Of a stretch of DNA of 33,098 nt, positions 15,251 to 24,299 are shown in pieces. A model generated the notes under the pieces. That model worked only from the letters and a program-made list of their open reading frames with translations. It had not been told where the DNA came from and ran no database searches. How positions within the stretch are numbered: the stretch's first letter is position 1; each line of letters begins with the position of its first letter. Position numbers and translations under genes: made by a program. Origin of the DNA: an uncultured Butyrivibrio sp. Lineage in GTDB: Bacteria > Bacillota > Clostridia > Lachnospirales > Lachnospiraceae. The DNA is taken from contig CAMVNV010000027.1 in assembly GCA_947168935.1 (NCBI GenBank), forward strand, positions 1-33,098, written 5' to 3'.

Positions 15251-16252
15251 TTACATATGTATACTAAAATGATGTGATTCGTCATGCATATCATATAGAT
15301 CAGAGCCGCATTCTTTGATATATTCCTGTCTCCATCTAAGGAGAAGATCTCTAAATCTGTATAATTGTTGATTGTCAGGACGACCAAAACGCTTGGCCAG
15401 TTCAGGCACAGAAGGCATCTTGTTTAAGAAGTTGTCATCCATTGCTTCAAGTTCGTTCAAAATATCCAGAGCACTCATGCTTTCGAAATGATCTATATTA
15501 TCAGGTGTGAGTACCAATGTGAGAGCTCTTTTTTGAGGTTCTTCCAGTTCTCCTGATGTAATCCATTCAGCTTCAGTCATATGTTTTATCTTCCAGAAAG
15601 AATCCTTGATGTCTTGAGGAAGTGTTTCGAATTCAGATTTTGTTAATCGCTGATCTTCTAAAAGTTTACCTCTTCCTTTGCTGTGGGGCAGGAAATATGA
15701 ATATTTCGAAGCACCATTTTTGTCTAATAGTTGTCGAAGTTCAGGCATCATTTCGATGTTTTCTTTCATCAAAGGAATGCTGATATTTACTGTAAGTTCA
15801 TTTTTTATAGCGGAATCAAGCATTTTTAATATAAAATCAAAGTCGCCTTTTCTTCCTGCGAATTTGTCATGATATTCTTCTGTGCCGTAGAATGTCAGGT
15901 CGATCATTTCGATATCTGCATCTTTAAGGCGCTTCATTAGGCTATCAAGCTCGCTTTCGGACCTGAAAGCGAATCCGTTCATCTGAAGAAATCGTGCGCC
16001 CATTAATGAATATTTTTTACAAAAATATATATAGTCGAATAGCTTTGGTGTGTCCATGCAATAACCGAAATAGTAGTTTCCATATATTTCATTCTTTTGC
16101 TGTGCTAATTCAGTTATAACTCTTTCTCCAAGTTTTAGACCTCTTTCAAAATCTACGCCCGAAGCCTTGCCGCAGGATGAAAGAAGACAATGCCTGCAAT
16201 ATGTGTGACATGGAACGCAGTAATTGGCAATGCTAAGTGAAACAGTTTTCAT
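15251..16252 (-). CDS. Radical SAM protein of unknown function
   Basis: A 333-residue radical SAM enzyme. The [4Fe-4S] motif CxxxCxxC is C15-H-T-Y-C19-R-H-C22, with extra cysteines at 12 and 27. 'GYCMDTPKLFDYIYFCKKYS' and later 'IDLTFYGTEEYHDKFAG' fit the barrel of radical SAM proteins of the SPASM/MoaA type ('FYG' followed by 'H..F.G' is typical). The C-terminal 90 residues are helical and without a visible cluster motif. A good ribosome site (AAGGGGGGAG) precedes the ATG on the minus strand. No peptide precursor or partner gene is next to it, so its substrate is unknown. Confidence 0.82.
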   Translation of the reverse strand: MKTVSLSIANYCVPCHTYCRHCLLSSCGKASGVDFERGLKLGERVITELAQQKNEIYGNYYFGYCMDTPKLFDYIYFCKKYSLMGARFLQMNGFAFRSESELDSLMKRLKDADIEMIDLTFYGTEEYHDKFAGRKGDFDFILKMLDSAIKNELTVNISIPLMKENIEMMPELRQLLDKNGASKYSYFLPHSKGRGKLLEDQRLTKSEFETLPQDIKDSFWKIKHMTEAEWITSGELEEPQKRALTLVLTPDNIDHFESMSALDILNELEAMDDNFLNKMPSVPELAKRFGRPDNQQLYRFRDLLLRWRQEYIKECGSDLYDMHDESHHFSIHM

Positions 16253-16278
16253 ACTCCCCCCTTATGATTCTTTATATT

Positions 16279-16560
16279 TTAAATTTCAATATGTCCTAGT
16301 TCATTTATTTCGATAACTTCTTTTCCCTCAAAAACTACTTCAACGATATTGGGCATCCAGTCCATCATTTTAATGAAATCGTCGTAGCCATATACAGGAG
16401 ACAGATGATCAAGAATCGTGCTAAGTGCTGTTCCGTGGGTTCCGAGCACGATATTATGTCCTTTATACTTATCAAGAACTTCCATTAAAGCTTCAATATT
16501 ACGATTTCTAACGTTTTCTATGGATTCGCCCCATTCAGGATTCCAGTCTTTGGTTTTGCC
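16279..16560 (-). pseudogene. Histidine phosphatase family protein, C-terminal remnant
   Basis: On the minus strand an open frame reads 'EWGESIENVRNRNIEALMEV' and then 'HNIVLGTHGTALSTILDHLS', the C-terminal half of a phosphoglycerate-mutase-like histidine phosphatase, including the second catalytic His (THG). The N-terminal half with the RHG/RHS motif is missing. Upstream of about 16560 the frame stays open to roughly 16670 but no longer resembles the family, and no start with a ribosome site is seen. It ends about 26 bases before the radical SAM gene on the same strand. It is a decayed gene, cut at a past rearrangement. Confidence 0.7.
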
Positions 16561-16683
16561 TTGGGAAAAGAGTGGACTTTTGCAAAAGTCTTTCGGACTT
16601 TGAACAATGGTACAGGCACTATATGACGTTATAATCAGTATTAGGTCAGGCCAATAATAACAATGGTTCTAGATAAAGCAAAT

Positions 16684-16768
16684 TTGGAATAATACAACTA
16701 TTTTTCGGCATTAGATTCATTGGAATAATACAAAAAGAATCAACGCCGACTTATTGGAGTAATATCAA
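16684..16768. repeat. Three spaced direct repeats upstream of rhaB (possible operators)
   Basis: TTGGAATAATACAA occurs at 16684-16697 and again at 16720-16733. A variant, TTGGAGTAATATCAA, lies at 16754-16768. The starts are 36 and 34 bases apart, near three and a half helical turns. Each copy begins with TTG and ends with CAA. They fill the region just before the rhamnose operon, the first copy 125 bases from the rhaB start. They are likely binding sites for its regulator, which is not in the window. Confidence 0.5.
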
Positions 16769-16808
16769 TTTGCTATTTAGAACAATACTAAAAATATGGG
16801 AGATAGCT

Positions 16809-18314
16809 ATGGGACTAAATCACTTAGCGGTTGATATAGGCGCTTCCAGTGGCCGACACATTATCGGTAGAGTAGATAATGGCATTATGAAGCTGCAGGA
16901 AGTCTACCGATTTGAAAATGGAGTATCTGAGAAGAACGATCATCTGTGCTGGGATATAAATTTATTGTATCAAAATGTTATAGATGGTATCAGAGAGTGC
17001 AGAAACCAGAACCTTACGCCGGCTACCATGGGAATTGATACCTGGGGAGTTGATTTCGTGCTTCTTGACAGCGATGGGGAGATCCTTGGTGATACAGTCG
17101 CTTACAGAGACGAAAGAACAGATGGCATCAGGCAGGAGCTTGAAGATAAGGGCATCCTTTCTTTTGACGATCTGTATTCTAAAACAGGAATCCAATATCA
17201 GAAATTTAATACGATCTATCAGCTTGTGGCACTTCAAAAAGAGCATCCTGAATACATGGAGCAGGCAGAGAGCTTTCTCATGATTCCGGATTATCTTAAT
17301 TATAAGCTGACAGGTATAAAGTCTAATGAATATACCAATGCTTCCACGACGGCGCTTGTGGATGCAAAGACCTGCGACTGGGACTATGAACTTATAGAAA
17401 AGCTCGGTCTTCCAAAGAAGATATTCGGTAAACTTTCAAAGCCTGGTACAAAGCTTGGAAGATTTACTCAGGAAGTCAGGAACTATGTGGGTTTTGACCT
17501 TGATGTAATACTTCCGGCTACTCACGATACAGGTTCTGCCTATCTTGCAGTTCCGGCAAGAGATGACAAGGCAGTGTTCCTGTCATCAGGCACCTGGTCA
17601 CTTATGGGAGTTGAGAACAAAGAATCTATAACAAATGGCGAGTCTAAGGAAGCTAACTTCACCAACGAAGGTGGCTATAACAATACTTATAGATATCTTA
17701 AGAACATCATGGGACTTTGGATGATCCAGTCTGTAAGGCGGGAGATCGGTGAGATTACAGGCACAAAGCCTTCTTTCCCGGAACTTATAGAAGCAGCTAA
17801 GCAGGCAAAAGATGTTGACGTAGTGCTTGATGTTGATGATGCAAGATTCCTTGCACCTAAGTCAATGATAGAAGAGATAAAAAAGGCCTGTGAGGATGCA
17901 GGAGAACCACTTTCAAATGTCAGAGATGATAGTCCATCTGAAAAGAATGATTCGGATAGTAAAAAAATCGAAGGGTGCGAGGCAACAACTTGTCTTCCGG
18001 CAGGAACAGGCGAAGTTATGGCGGTTATCTATAATTCTCTTTCTGATGACTACAGAAGAACTGTAGAGACGCTTGAAAAACTTACTGGTAATAAATACAC
18101 ATCCATCAACATAGTGGGCGGCGGATCACAGGATATGTACCTGAACCAAAGAACCGCTCAGGCGACAGGACTTCCTGTGTTTGCAGGACCAATAGAAGGA
18201 ACAGCTCTTGGAAACCTGATAGTGCAGTTCATATGTTCAGGAGAGTACAAGGATCTTCAGGAAGCAAGAGATGCAATAAAGAAGAGCTTTGATATTAAAT
18301 GTATTGAAGACTAA
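16809..18314 (+). CDS. rhaB: Rhamnulokinase
   Basis: A 501-residue FGGY-family sugar kinase that phosphorylates L-rhamnulose at C1, the second step of L-rhamnose breakdown. 'LAVDIGASSGRHIIGRV' at the N-terminus is the first phosphate motif of RhaB, 'DTWGVDFVLLD' and 'YRDERTDGI' are substrate-side motifs, and 'LSSGTWSLMGVE' and 'IVGGGSQDMYLNQ' are ATP-side motifs. GGGAG at 16798-16802 fixes the ATG at 16809; an upstream in-frame TTG at 16770 lies among the direct repeats and is not used. Between G365-E366-P367-L368 and G401-E402 there is a hydrophilic stretch of about 30 residues rich in Ser, Asp and Lys that typical RhaB lacks. rhaA follows. Confidence 0.95.
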   Translation: MGLNHLAVDIGASSGRHIIGRVDNGIMKLQEVYRFENGVSEKNDHLCWDINLLYQNVIDGIRECRNQNLTPATMGIDTWGVDFVLLDSDGEILGDTVAYRDERTDGIRQELEDKGILSFDDLYSKTGIQYQKFNTIYQLVALQKEHPEYMEQAESFLMIPDYLNYKLTGIKSNEYTNASTTALVDAKTCDWDYELIEKLGLPKKIFGKLSKPGTKLGRFTQEVRNYVGFDLDVILPATHDTGSAYLAVPARDDKAVFLSSGTWSLMGVENKESITNGESKEANFTNEGGYNNTYRYLKNIMGLWMIQSVRREIGEITGTKPSFPELIEAAKQAKDVDVVLDVDDARFLAPKSMIEEIKKACEDAGEPLSNVRDDSPSEKNDSDSKKIEGCEATTCLPAGTGEVMAVIYNSLSDDYRRTVETLEKLTGNKYTSINIVGGGSQDMYLNQRTAQATGLPVFAGPIEGTALGNLIVQFICSGEYKDLQEARDAIKKSFDIKCIED

Positions 18315-18432
18315 GTGATATCAGTTGAATAGCTATATAGATAATAAGTATTTGATATAAAAACTATATTTAACAAACATCGAATAGAAAAATCGAAGCT
18401 ACAAGCCTTGAATTAAGGCTAAAGGAGGAAAA

Positions 18433-19680
18433 ATGAGTTACGCAGAAGCAAAAGAGATTTACGCCAGTTATGGCGTTGATACAGAAAAAGCAATTTCACT
18501 TCTCAGAAATAAAGAGATCAGCATTAACTGCTGGCAGGGAGATGATGTTGTAGGATTTGATAATCCAAATGGCGGAGCTGGAGATGGTATCGCAACAACA
18601 GGTAATTATCCGGGGCGTGCCAGAACATTTGAAGAGCTCAAGGCAGATTTCCTTGAAGCTATAAGCCAGATTCCCGGCAAGAAGAGAATCAATCTTCATG
18701 CATGCTATGCAATCTATGATGATGAGCATCCATGGGTGGACCGCGATGAGCAGACATATGAGCACTTTAAGCCGTGGGTTGATTTTGCCAAGGAGCATAA
18801 CCTTGGAATTGATTTTAACCCGACTATTTTTTCCCACAAGATGATGGTTGATGGTCTGTCTCTTTCATCCCCTAAGAAAGAAGTTCGCGATTTCTGGATT
18901 CGTCATGCGATTGCATCCAGAAGGATCGCAGAGAGAATCGGTCAGGAACTGGGTGACATGGTTCTTAATAATGTATGGATCCCGGACGGTTTTAAGGATA
19001 TTCCTGCTGACCGCCTTACACCAAGACTTCGTCTTAAAGATTCTCTTGATCAGATTTTTGCAGAGAAGTGCCCACACGTTATCGATACAGTAGAATCCAA
19101 GTTCTTTGCTATCGGCGTTGAGAGCTATACAACAGGATCAAACGAGTTCTACATGAGCTATGCAGCAACTCATCCAGGCGTATACAACCTTCTTGATATG
19201 GGACACTATCATCCAAGTGAGTATGTAAGTGACAAGATTCCTGCACTTCTTCCTTTCTTTGACAAGATCCCGCTTCACGTCACAAGACCTGTTAACTGGG
19301 ATTCAGACCACGTAGTTCTTCTTCAGGACGAGCTTATTGAAGTAATGAAGGAAGTAGTTAGAAATGATGCACTTGATAAGGTTATCCTGGGACTTGACTT
19401 CTTCGATGCATCGATCAACAGAGTAGCAGCCTGGGTCATCGGAACAAGAGCAGCTCAGAAGGCCCTTCTTCTTGCACTTCTTCAGCCCAACGAAGAACTC
19501 AAGAAAGCTCAGGACGAAGCCGACTTCACAAAACGTCTCATGCTTTCAGAAGAAATGAAGTCACTTCCTTGGTCAGATGTATGGGCAGAGTATTGCAGCC
19601 GCGAAGGAGTACCAGCTGACAAATCATGGTACGACGAGATCAAGCGCTACGAGGTAGAAGTACTTTCAAAGAGATCGTAA
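18433..19680 (+). CDS. rhaA: L-rhamnose isomerase
   Basis: A 415-residue enzyme (Escherichia coli RhaA has 419) that turns L-rhamnose into L-rhamnulose. The sequence is very characteristic: 'CWQGDDVVGFDNPNGGAGDG' near 36-55, 'GIDFNPTIFSHKM', 'WIPDGFKDIPADR' and 'PVNWDSDHVV', which carry the metal and substrate ligands. AAAGGAGG lies 5 bases before the ATG. The 118 bases between rhaB and rhaA have no terminator, only a small 6-bp hairpin close to the ribosome site (AGCCTT/AAGGCT), so both are likely co-transcribed. Confidence 0.97.
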   Translation: MSYAEAKEIYASYGVDTEKAISLLRNKEISINCWQGDDVVGFDNPNGGAGDGIATTGNYPGRARTFEELKADFLEAISQIPGKKRINLHACYAIYDDEHPWVDRDEQTYEHFKPWVDFAKEHNLGIDFNPTIFSHKMMVDGLSLSSPKKEVRDFWIRHAIASRRIAERIGQELGDMVLNNVWIPDGFKDIPADRLTPRLRLKDSLDQIFAEKCPHVIDTVESKFFAIGVESYTTGSNEFYMSYAATHPGVYNLLDMGHYHPSEYVSDKIPALLPFFDKIPLHVTRPVNWDSDHVVLLQDELIEVMKEVVRNDALDKVILGLDFFDASINRVAAWVIGTRAAQKALLLALLQPNEELKKAQDEADFTKRLMLSEEMKSLPWSDVWAEYCSREGVPADKSWYDEIKRYEVEVLSKRS

Positions 19681-19720
19681 TACATAGCAAAGAGCTATAA
19701 AAAATATAACTATAAACACT

Positions 19721-19780
19721 TCAAACTTCCCATTTGTATTTGGAACCGGCATAACCTCCCAATACAAAAGGGAAGCTTGA
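19721..19780 (+). repeat. Large hairpin between rhaA and fucO
   Basis: The arms 19721-19740 and 19761-19780 pair over 20 bases with two differences, closing a 20-base loop. No T run follows, so it is not a terminator. In mid-operon it could protect or mark an end of the rhaBA message and set the ratio of fucO to rhaA. Confidence 0.6.
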
Positions 19781-19804
19781 AAACCACCACAGGAGGACAG
19801 ATTT

Positions 19805-20953
19805 ATGGCAAATCGTATCGTACTTAACACAGTTTCTTATCATGGAAAGGGCGCAATCGCGGAGATCCCAGGCATTGCAAAGCGTGAGAACTTCACTAAG
19901 GTTTTCGTATGCTCTGATCCTGATCTTGTAAAGTTTGGTGTAACAGCTAAGGTTACAGACCTTCTCGATAAAGAGGGAATTGCTTACGAGCTCTTTTCCG
20001 GAATTAAACCAAACCCAACAGTTGAGAATGTTGTAGATGGCGTTGAGGCTTACAAGAAGGCAGGCGCTGATTCTATCATAGCTATCGGCGGCGGATCCTC
20101 TATGGATACAGCAAAGGCTATCGGTATCATCATCACAAACCCTGAGTTTGCTGATGTTAGATCACTTGAGGGCGTTGCACCTACCAAGAATCATGCAGTT
20201 AAGACTATCGCAGTTCCTACAACAGCCGGTACTGCAGCAGAAGTTACTATCAACTACGTAATCACAGATGTTCAGAAGCAGCGCAAATTCGTATGCGTTG
20301 ACGAGCACGATATTCCTGCATATGCAGTTATCGATCCTGAGATGATGAGCTCTATGCCTAAGGGCCTTACAGCTGCAACTGGTATGGATGCCCTCACACA
20401 CGCTATCGAAGGCTATACAACCAAGGGCGCTTGGGAGCTTACAGATATGTTCCACTTAAAGGCTATCCAGCTCATCGCTGATAACCTTAGAAAAGCTGTT
20501 GAGAACGATCCTGAAGGACGCGAGAAGATGGCTCTTGCCCAGTACATCGCTGGAATGGGCTTCTCAAACGTTGGACTTGGAATCGACCACTCTATGGCAC
20601 ACACACTTTCTGCTCACTATGACACTCCTCACGGCGTAGCTTGCGCTATGTTCCTTCCAATCTCCATGGAATACAACCGCGACTACACAGGCGAGAAGTA
20701 TAGAGAGATCGCAAGAGCTTTCCATGTTGAAGGCGTTGACAATATGTCTCAGGAAGAGTACCGCGATGCCGCTATTGCAGCTGTTCGCAAGCTTTCCCAG
20801 GATGTAGGTATTCCGGAAAAGAACGAGAAGATCAGAGAAGAGGATCTGTCACAGCTTGCAGATGATGCACTCGCAGATGCATGCTGCCCAGGTAACCCAC
20901 GCGAAGCTACAAAGGCAGATGTACTCGCTATGTTCAAGAAACTGTGCGTTTAA
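19805..20953 (+). CDS. fucO: Lactaldehyde reductase (1,2-propanediol oxidoreductase)
   Basis: A 382-residue iron-dependent alcohol dehydrogenase of group III, the same length as FucO. It reduces L-lactaldehyde, made by the aldolase, to 1,2-propanediol and regenerates NAD+ in fermentation. The NAD site is 'AIGGGSSMDTAKA'. The iron ligands lie in 'GMDALTHAIEGY' (Asp, His) and 'GIDHSMAHTLSAHYDTPHG' (two His). AGGAGGACAG is before the ATG. Its place between rhaA and rhaD makes the lactaldehyde role nearly certain. Confidence 0.93.
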   Translation: MANRIVLNTVSYHGKGAIAEIPGIAKRENFTKVFVCSDPDLVKFGVTAKVTDLLDKEGIAYELFSGIKPNPTVENVVDGVEAYKKAGADSIIAIGGGSSMDTAKAIGIIITNPEFADVRSLEGVAPTKNHAVKTIAVPTTAGTAAEVTINYVITDVQKQRKFVCVDEHDIPAYAVIDPEMMSSMPKGLTAATGMDALTHAIEGYTTKGAWELTDMFHLKAIQLIADNLRKAVENDPEGREKMALAQYIAGMGFSNVGLGIDHSMAHTLSAHYDTPHGVACAMFLPISMEYNRDYTGEKYREIARAFHVEGVDNMSQEEYRDAAIAAVRKLSQDVGIPEKNEKIREEDLSQLADDALADACCPGNPREATKADVLAMFKKLCV

Positions 20954-21014
20954 TCACAAGTGCTTAAACGCAAGTATTATTTGAAGAACCAATAAAAACT
21001 TAAAGAGGTTTGTT

Positions 21015-21826
21015 ATGTTTAATATTTTAGAAGCACCATTTATGATCGAGATGATCAGAACCATCACTAATATGTATGCCCACGGCTGGGATGAGCGTAA
21101 TGGGGGTAATGTATCTTTACTTCTTGAGGAAGAGGCTATCAAGGACTATGTAGACCTTGAAGCTGTGATCCGCACTATCGATATCCCTTTTGATGCGACT
21201 GACCTTATAGGAAAATACTTCCTTGTAACAGGAACAGGCAAGTATTTAATGTTCAGTATGATCCTGAGAAAAATATGGGTCTTTTCAGGATCGGCAAGGA
21301 TGGTCATACAGCAGAGCTTCTCTGGGGCTATAACGACGGCGGAAGATTTACATCTGAGCTCCCTGCTCACCTTATGAGCCACATTACAAGACTTAAGGTA
21401 GATCCTGACAACCACGTTGTAATGCATTGCCATCCAACCAACCTTCTTGCAATGACCTATGTTCACGATCTTGATGAAAAGAAGTTTACACATACTCTCT
21501 GGGAGTTTTCAACAGAATGCATCGTTGTATTCCCGGACGGAGTCAATGTCCTTCCATGGATGCTGTGCGGAACCAATGAGATTGGAGAGGCTACAGCTAA
21601 GAAGATGGAGACATCTCGTCTTGTAGTCTGGGCTGCACATGGCATCTATGGTGCGGGCAAAGACCTTGATGAGACCTTCGGACTTATTGAGACTGCTGAG
21701 AAGGCGGCTGAAGTATACATGAAGTGCGCAGCAGTTCCTCAGGTCAACACTATCAAGGACTCTGAGCTAAAAGAACTGGCAGACTTTTTCAAGGTTACAC
21801 CTAGAGAAGGATATCTGAATCTATAA
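21015..21826 (+). pseudogene. rhaD: Rhamnulose-1-phosphate aldolase, frameshifted
   Basis: The zinc aldolase splits rhamnulose-1-phosphate into DHAP and L-lactaldehyde. The N-terminal part is in one frame from 21015 ('AHGWDERNGGNVSL', then 'YFLVTGTGKY'). The C-terminal part is in another: it resumes 'NVQYDPEKNMGL' just after base 21248 and includes 'TSELPAHLMSH', the zinc motif 'VVMHCHPTN' and 'WAAHGIYGAG'. At the join only two bases lie between the Tyr codon (TAT, 21243-21245) and the Asn codon, where relatives have two codons (as in GKFFRNVQ), so four bases are missing. All other motifs are intact. It may be a recent mutation, an assembly error, or recoding; a -1 slip at the TTA codon would restore the frame. 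Confidence 0.85.
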
Positions 21827-21830
21827 AAAT

Positions 21831-21918
21831 GCGGGTGTCTGCTGTGAGATGTACCATTTTAACTGGCTTGTCCGGTAAAATGGGCGCTTATTACTATGGC
21901 AGGCACCCGATTTTTTTT
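21831..21918 (+). terminator. Terminator of the rhamnose operon, branched
   Basis: Outer arms 21832-21842 and 21899-21909 (CGGGTG...CACCCG) are followed by eight T. An inner stem of 8 bp (CCATTTTA with TAAAATGG) fills the loop. It lies directly after the aldolase stop. Confidence 0.85.
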
Positions 21919-22226
21919 AGTGGCGAATTTAAGATGTTATATGTGCGAATATAACCATATGTGCAGTATTCTAGTGCATAAAAATTGCTGATGCATTATA
22001 ATGATTCAGTGGGTGTTGATATACTAATAAAATACTAGACGATAGCGATGATTACGATTATCTCTGGATATACAGACGTTTTTATTTGCCCATTTTTTAT
22101 CGACTTTTTTTAACACTATTTAATAATAATTGAAAAGTCTATTTTATGGATCAGACTTATATTTTTTGTTAAAAATGCCGATATAAAATCAGATTGCAAT
22201 GACTATAAGAAAAACCAGAGGACTTT
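21919..22226. other. Gene-free region before the EAL protein gene
   Basis: These 308 bases hold no credible gene. The one promoter-like site is TATAAT at 21997-22002 without a clear -35. No c-di-GMP riboswitch is recognisable. Confidence 0.5.
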
Positions 22227-24155
22227 ATGCAATACAACATTTCTTTTGACATATGTGCAATAGTTATATTCATATTTGTTCTTGTGTTGTTCCTCGCAAG
22301 GAAGAATTATTCCACCAGCTCTAATTCTGCGTACCTTATCCTGCTTGTGGATTCTCTTATTGCGGCTTTTTCTGATGCGATCACAGGCTACACTATTCCT
22401 AACGCAGACAAAGTTCCCCTCGCCTTTAACTACATCATCAATTCAGTATTCTTCCTGTCTATGAATACTGTTTTGTTCTGTTATTGCTATTATCTTTTGA
22501 GAATCATCTACAAGACCCGCCCATTTACCATGCTTAACAGGGTTTTTCTTGTTGTGTGCGGTGTCATCGACGTTGTTCTTATTGTTACTAATCCCTGGAC
22601 CAAGGCAGTATTTTATTTTGATAAATATGTTTATTGTTCAGGAAGTTACAAGAATGTCCTGTACATCATATCCTTTCTGTTGCTGCTCAACTGCGCATTT
22701 GAGACTATCAGAAACAGAGAATCCCTGAAACTTGGGCAGATAGTTGGAATGATCCTGGTTACATTTGGTAACCTTTTTTCAGTTCTGTTCCAGATGTTCC
22801 ACCCGGAGCAGCTTATCACCTCTTTTACCGTATCAATGGCACTTCTTGTAATATACATGTCTATTCAGGATGTGGACAATTACGTAGATCCGCTGACAAG
22901 GGCCTTCAACCAGCAGGCTTTTGAAGATACTCTCAGCGGATTTGTAAGAACCAAAAATCCGTTTACAGTAGTTACAGTCAAGCTTCAGAACTTTAGAAAA
23001 GTCAATGAGACTACGGGAATCGTTGCAGGTAACAGGGTCCTTGAGATTATCGCTCAAAGACTCCGTCTTATCGTGGGAAAAGAAAACCTGTTTTATAATT
23101 CCGGTACCCGTTTTACTGTTCTGATCCACGACAAGGGAATGGATGAAAATGCTATCATCTCACAGATTAAATTTGAGCTTCGAAGAGAATTTGTTGTAGG
23201 TGATATTGAAATAAGACTTAAACCGCAGCTCATAGTTGTAAGATATCCTGATCACGGCACGACTTCATTTGAGCTTGAGGATGCTATTACATACTGTATG
23301 AGACAGCTTGAGAAGTCCAACACTCAGGAAGTCATCTACGCTGATTCTCTTATTCTTAAGCAGGTAAAAAGAAATGCAGAAATGGACCGTATCATGCGCG
23401 AAGCTTTGTACAATGGAGGCTTCAAGGTCTATTACCAGCCAATAAGAGATGCTAAGACAGGAGAGTACCACTCTGCCGAGGCACTGCTTCGTTTGTTCGA
23501 TGAAGACTACGGCTTTATCAGTCCTGAGGAGTTTATCCCTAGAGCGGAAAAGAGTGGTCTTATAACTGAGATCGGTGAGTATGTTTTTGAAGAAGTCTGT
23601 AAGACTATCAGAAGTCGCAAGCTTACTGAACTTGGAATTGACTATGTCGAGATCAATCTGTCTGCTGTACAGTGCATTCAAAGGGATCTTAAAGACAAGC
23701 TGTTTTTGATCATGAAGAGATATAATATCAAGCCTGAGATGATCAATCTTGAAATAACAGAGACTGCCACAGTAACTTCCAGTGAGCAGCTTCTGGATTT
23801 CATGAACGGCATGCTTCACGGCGGAATCACCTTCTCACTTGATGATTATGGCTCAGGTCTTGCCAATATGAATTATCTTCTGATGTATCCTTTCCATGTG
23901 GTTAAGCTTGATAAGGTGCTTGTATGGAAGGCCTTTAGTCAGGAGAGAGCTCTTGTCGCTCTTAAGTATACTATTGAAATGCTCAAAGAGCTTAACTACG
24001 AAATAATCGCAGAAGGCGTTGAAACCGAGGAACAGGCTGATGGTCTTGCAGAAATGGGCTGCGATAAGTTTCAGGGATATCTGTATAGTAAGGCTATTGA
24101 TAAGGATGAACTTGTTGAATTCCTTAAGAAAAACTTAAGCTGCGAAAGGGCTTAA
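22227..24155 (+). CDS. Membrane c-di-GMP phosphodiesterase, degenerate GGDEF plus EAL domain
   Basis: A 642-residue protein. Residues 1 to about 210 hold six to seven membrane helices. A GGDEF domain follows (about 220-380), but the active site reads SGTRF (292-296), so it cannot make c-di-GMP. The EAL domain (about 390-640) looks active: EALLRL at E418, 'EINLSAVQ', 'NLEITETA', 'LDDYGSG' with D539-D540, 'VKLDK', and E596 in 'EGVETEEQA', the metal and catalytic residues of the class. It should degrade c-di-GMP to pGpG at the membrane, in answer to an unknown signal, possibly with GTP binding at the GGDEF remnant. GAGG about 5 bases before the ATG supports the start. Confidence 0.93.
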   Translation: MQYNISFDICAIVIFIFVLVLFLARKNYSTSSNSAYLILLVDSLIAAFSDAITGYTIPNADKVPLAFNYIINSVFFLSMNTVLFCYCYYLLRIIYKTRPFTMLNRVFLVVCGVIDVVLIVTNPWTKAVFYFDKYVYCSGSYKNVLYIISFLLLLNCAFETIRNRESLKLGQIVGMILVTFGNLFSVLFQMFHPEQLITSFTVSMALLVIYMSIQDVDNYVDPLTRAFNQQAFEDTLSGFVRTKNPFTVVTVKLQNFRKVNETTGIVAGNRVLEIIAQRLRLIVGKENLFYNSGTRFTVLIHDKGMDENAIISQIKFELRREFVVGDIEIRLKPQLIVVRYPDHGTTSFELEDAITYCMRQLEKSNTQEVIYADSLILKQVKRNAEMDRIMREALYNGGFKVYYQPIRDAKTGEYHSAEALLRLFDEDYGFISPEEFIPRAEKSGLITEIGEYVFEEVCKTIRSRKLTELGIDYVEINLSAVQCIQRDLKDKLFLIMKRYNIKPEMINLEITETATVTSSEQLLDFMNGMLHGGITFSLDDYGSGLANMNYLLMYPFHVVKLDKVLVWKAFSQERALVALKYTIEMLKELNYEIIAEGVETEEQADGLAEMGCDKFQGYLYSKAIDKDELVEFLKKNLSCERA

Positions 24156-24158
24156 TTA

Positions 24159-24167
24159 TGCTATAAT
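24159..24167 (+). promoter_or_regulatory. Extended -10 promoter of mgsA
   Basis: TGC followed by TATAAT (24162-24167) is a perfect extended -10 element. No good -35 is seen. The start would be near 24174, giving a leader of about 126 bases that opens with a hairpin (24174-24181 with 24207-24214, 8 bp). Confidence 0.5.
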
Positions 24168-24299
24168 AGTGGAAATGCAGTCAGGGGGCAATGATCGAAT
24201 TGTTAAACTGCATTTTGACTTTATTAAATAGGGGACAGGCTGATCATATTTTTAATATATAGGGTATGAAGTCTGATCTAAGATTTCAGGAGGAGAAAC

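Noticed and set aside
16684..16768. CRISPR array
   Set aside because: Three copies of 14 bases with 20-22 base gaps are too short and there are no cas genes.
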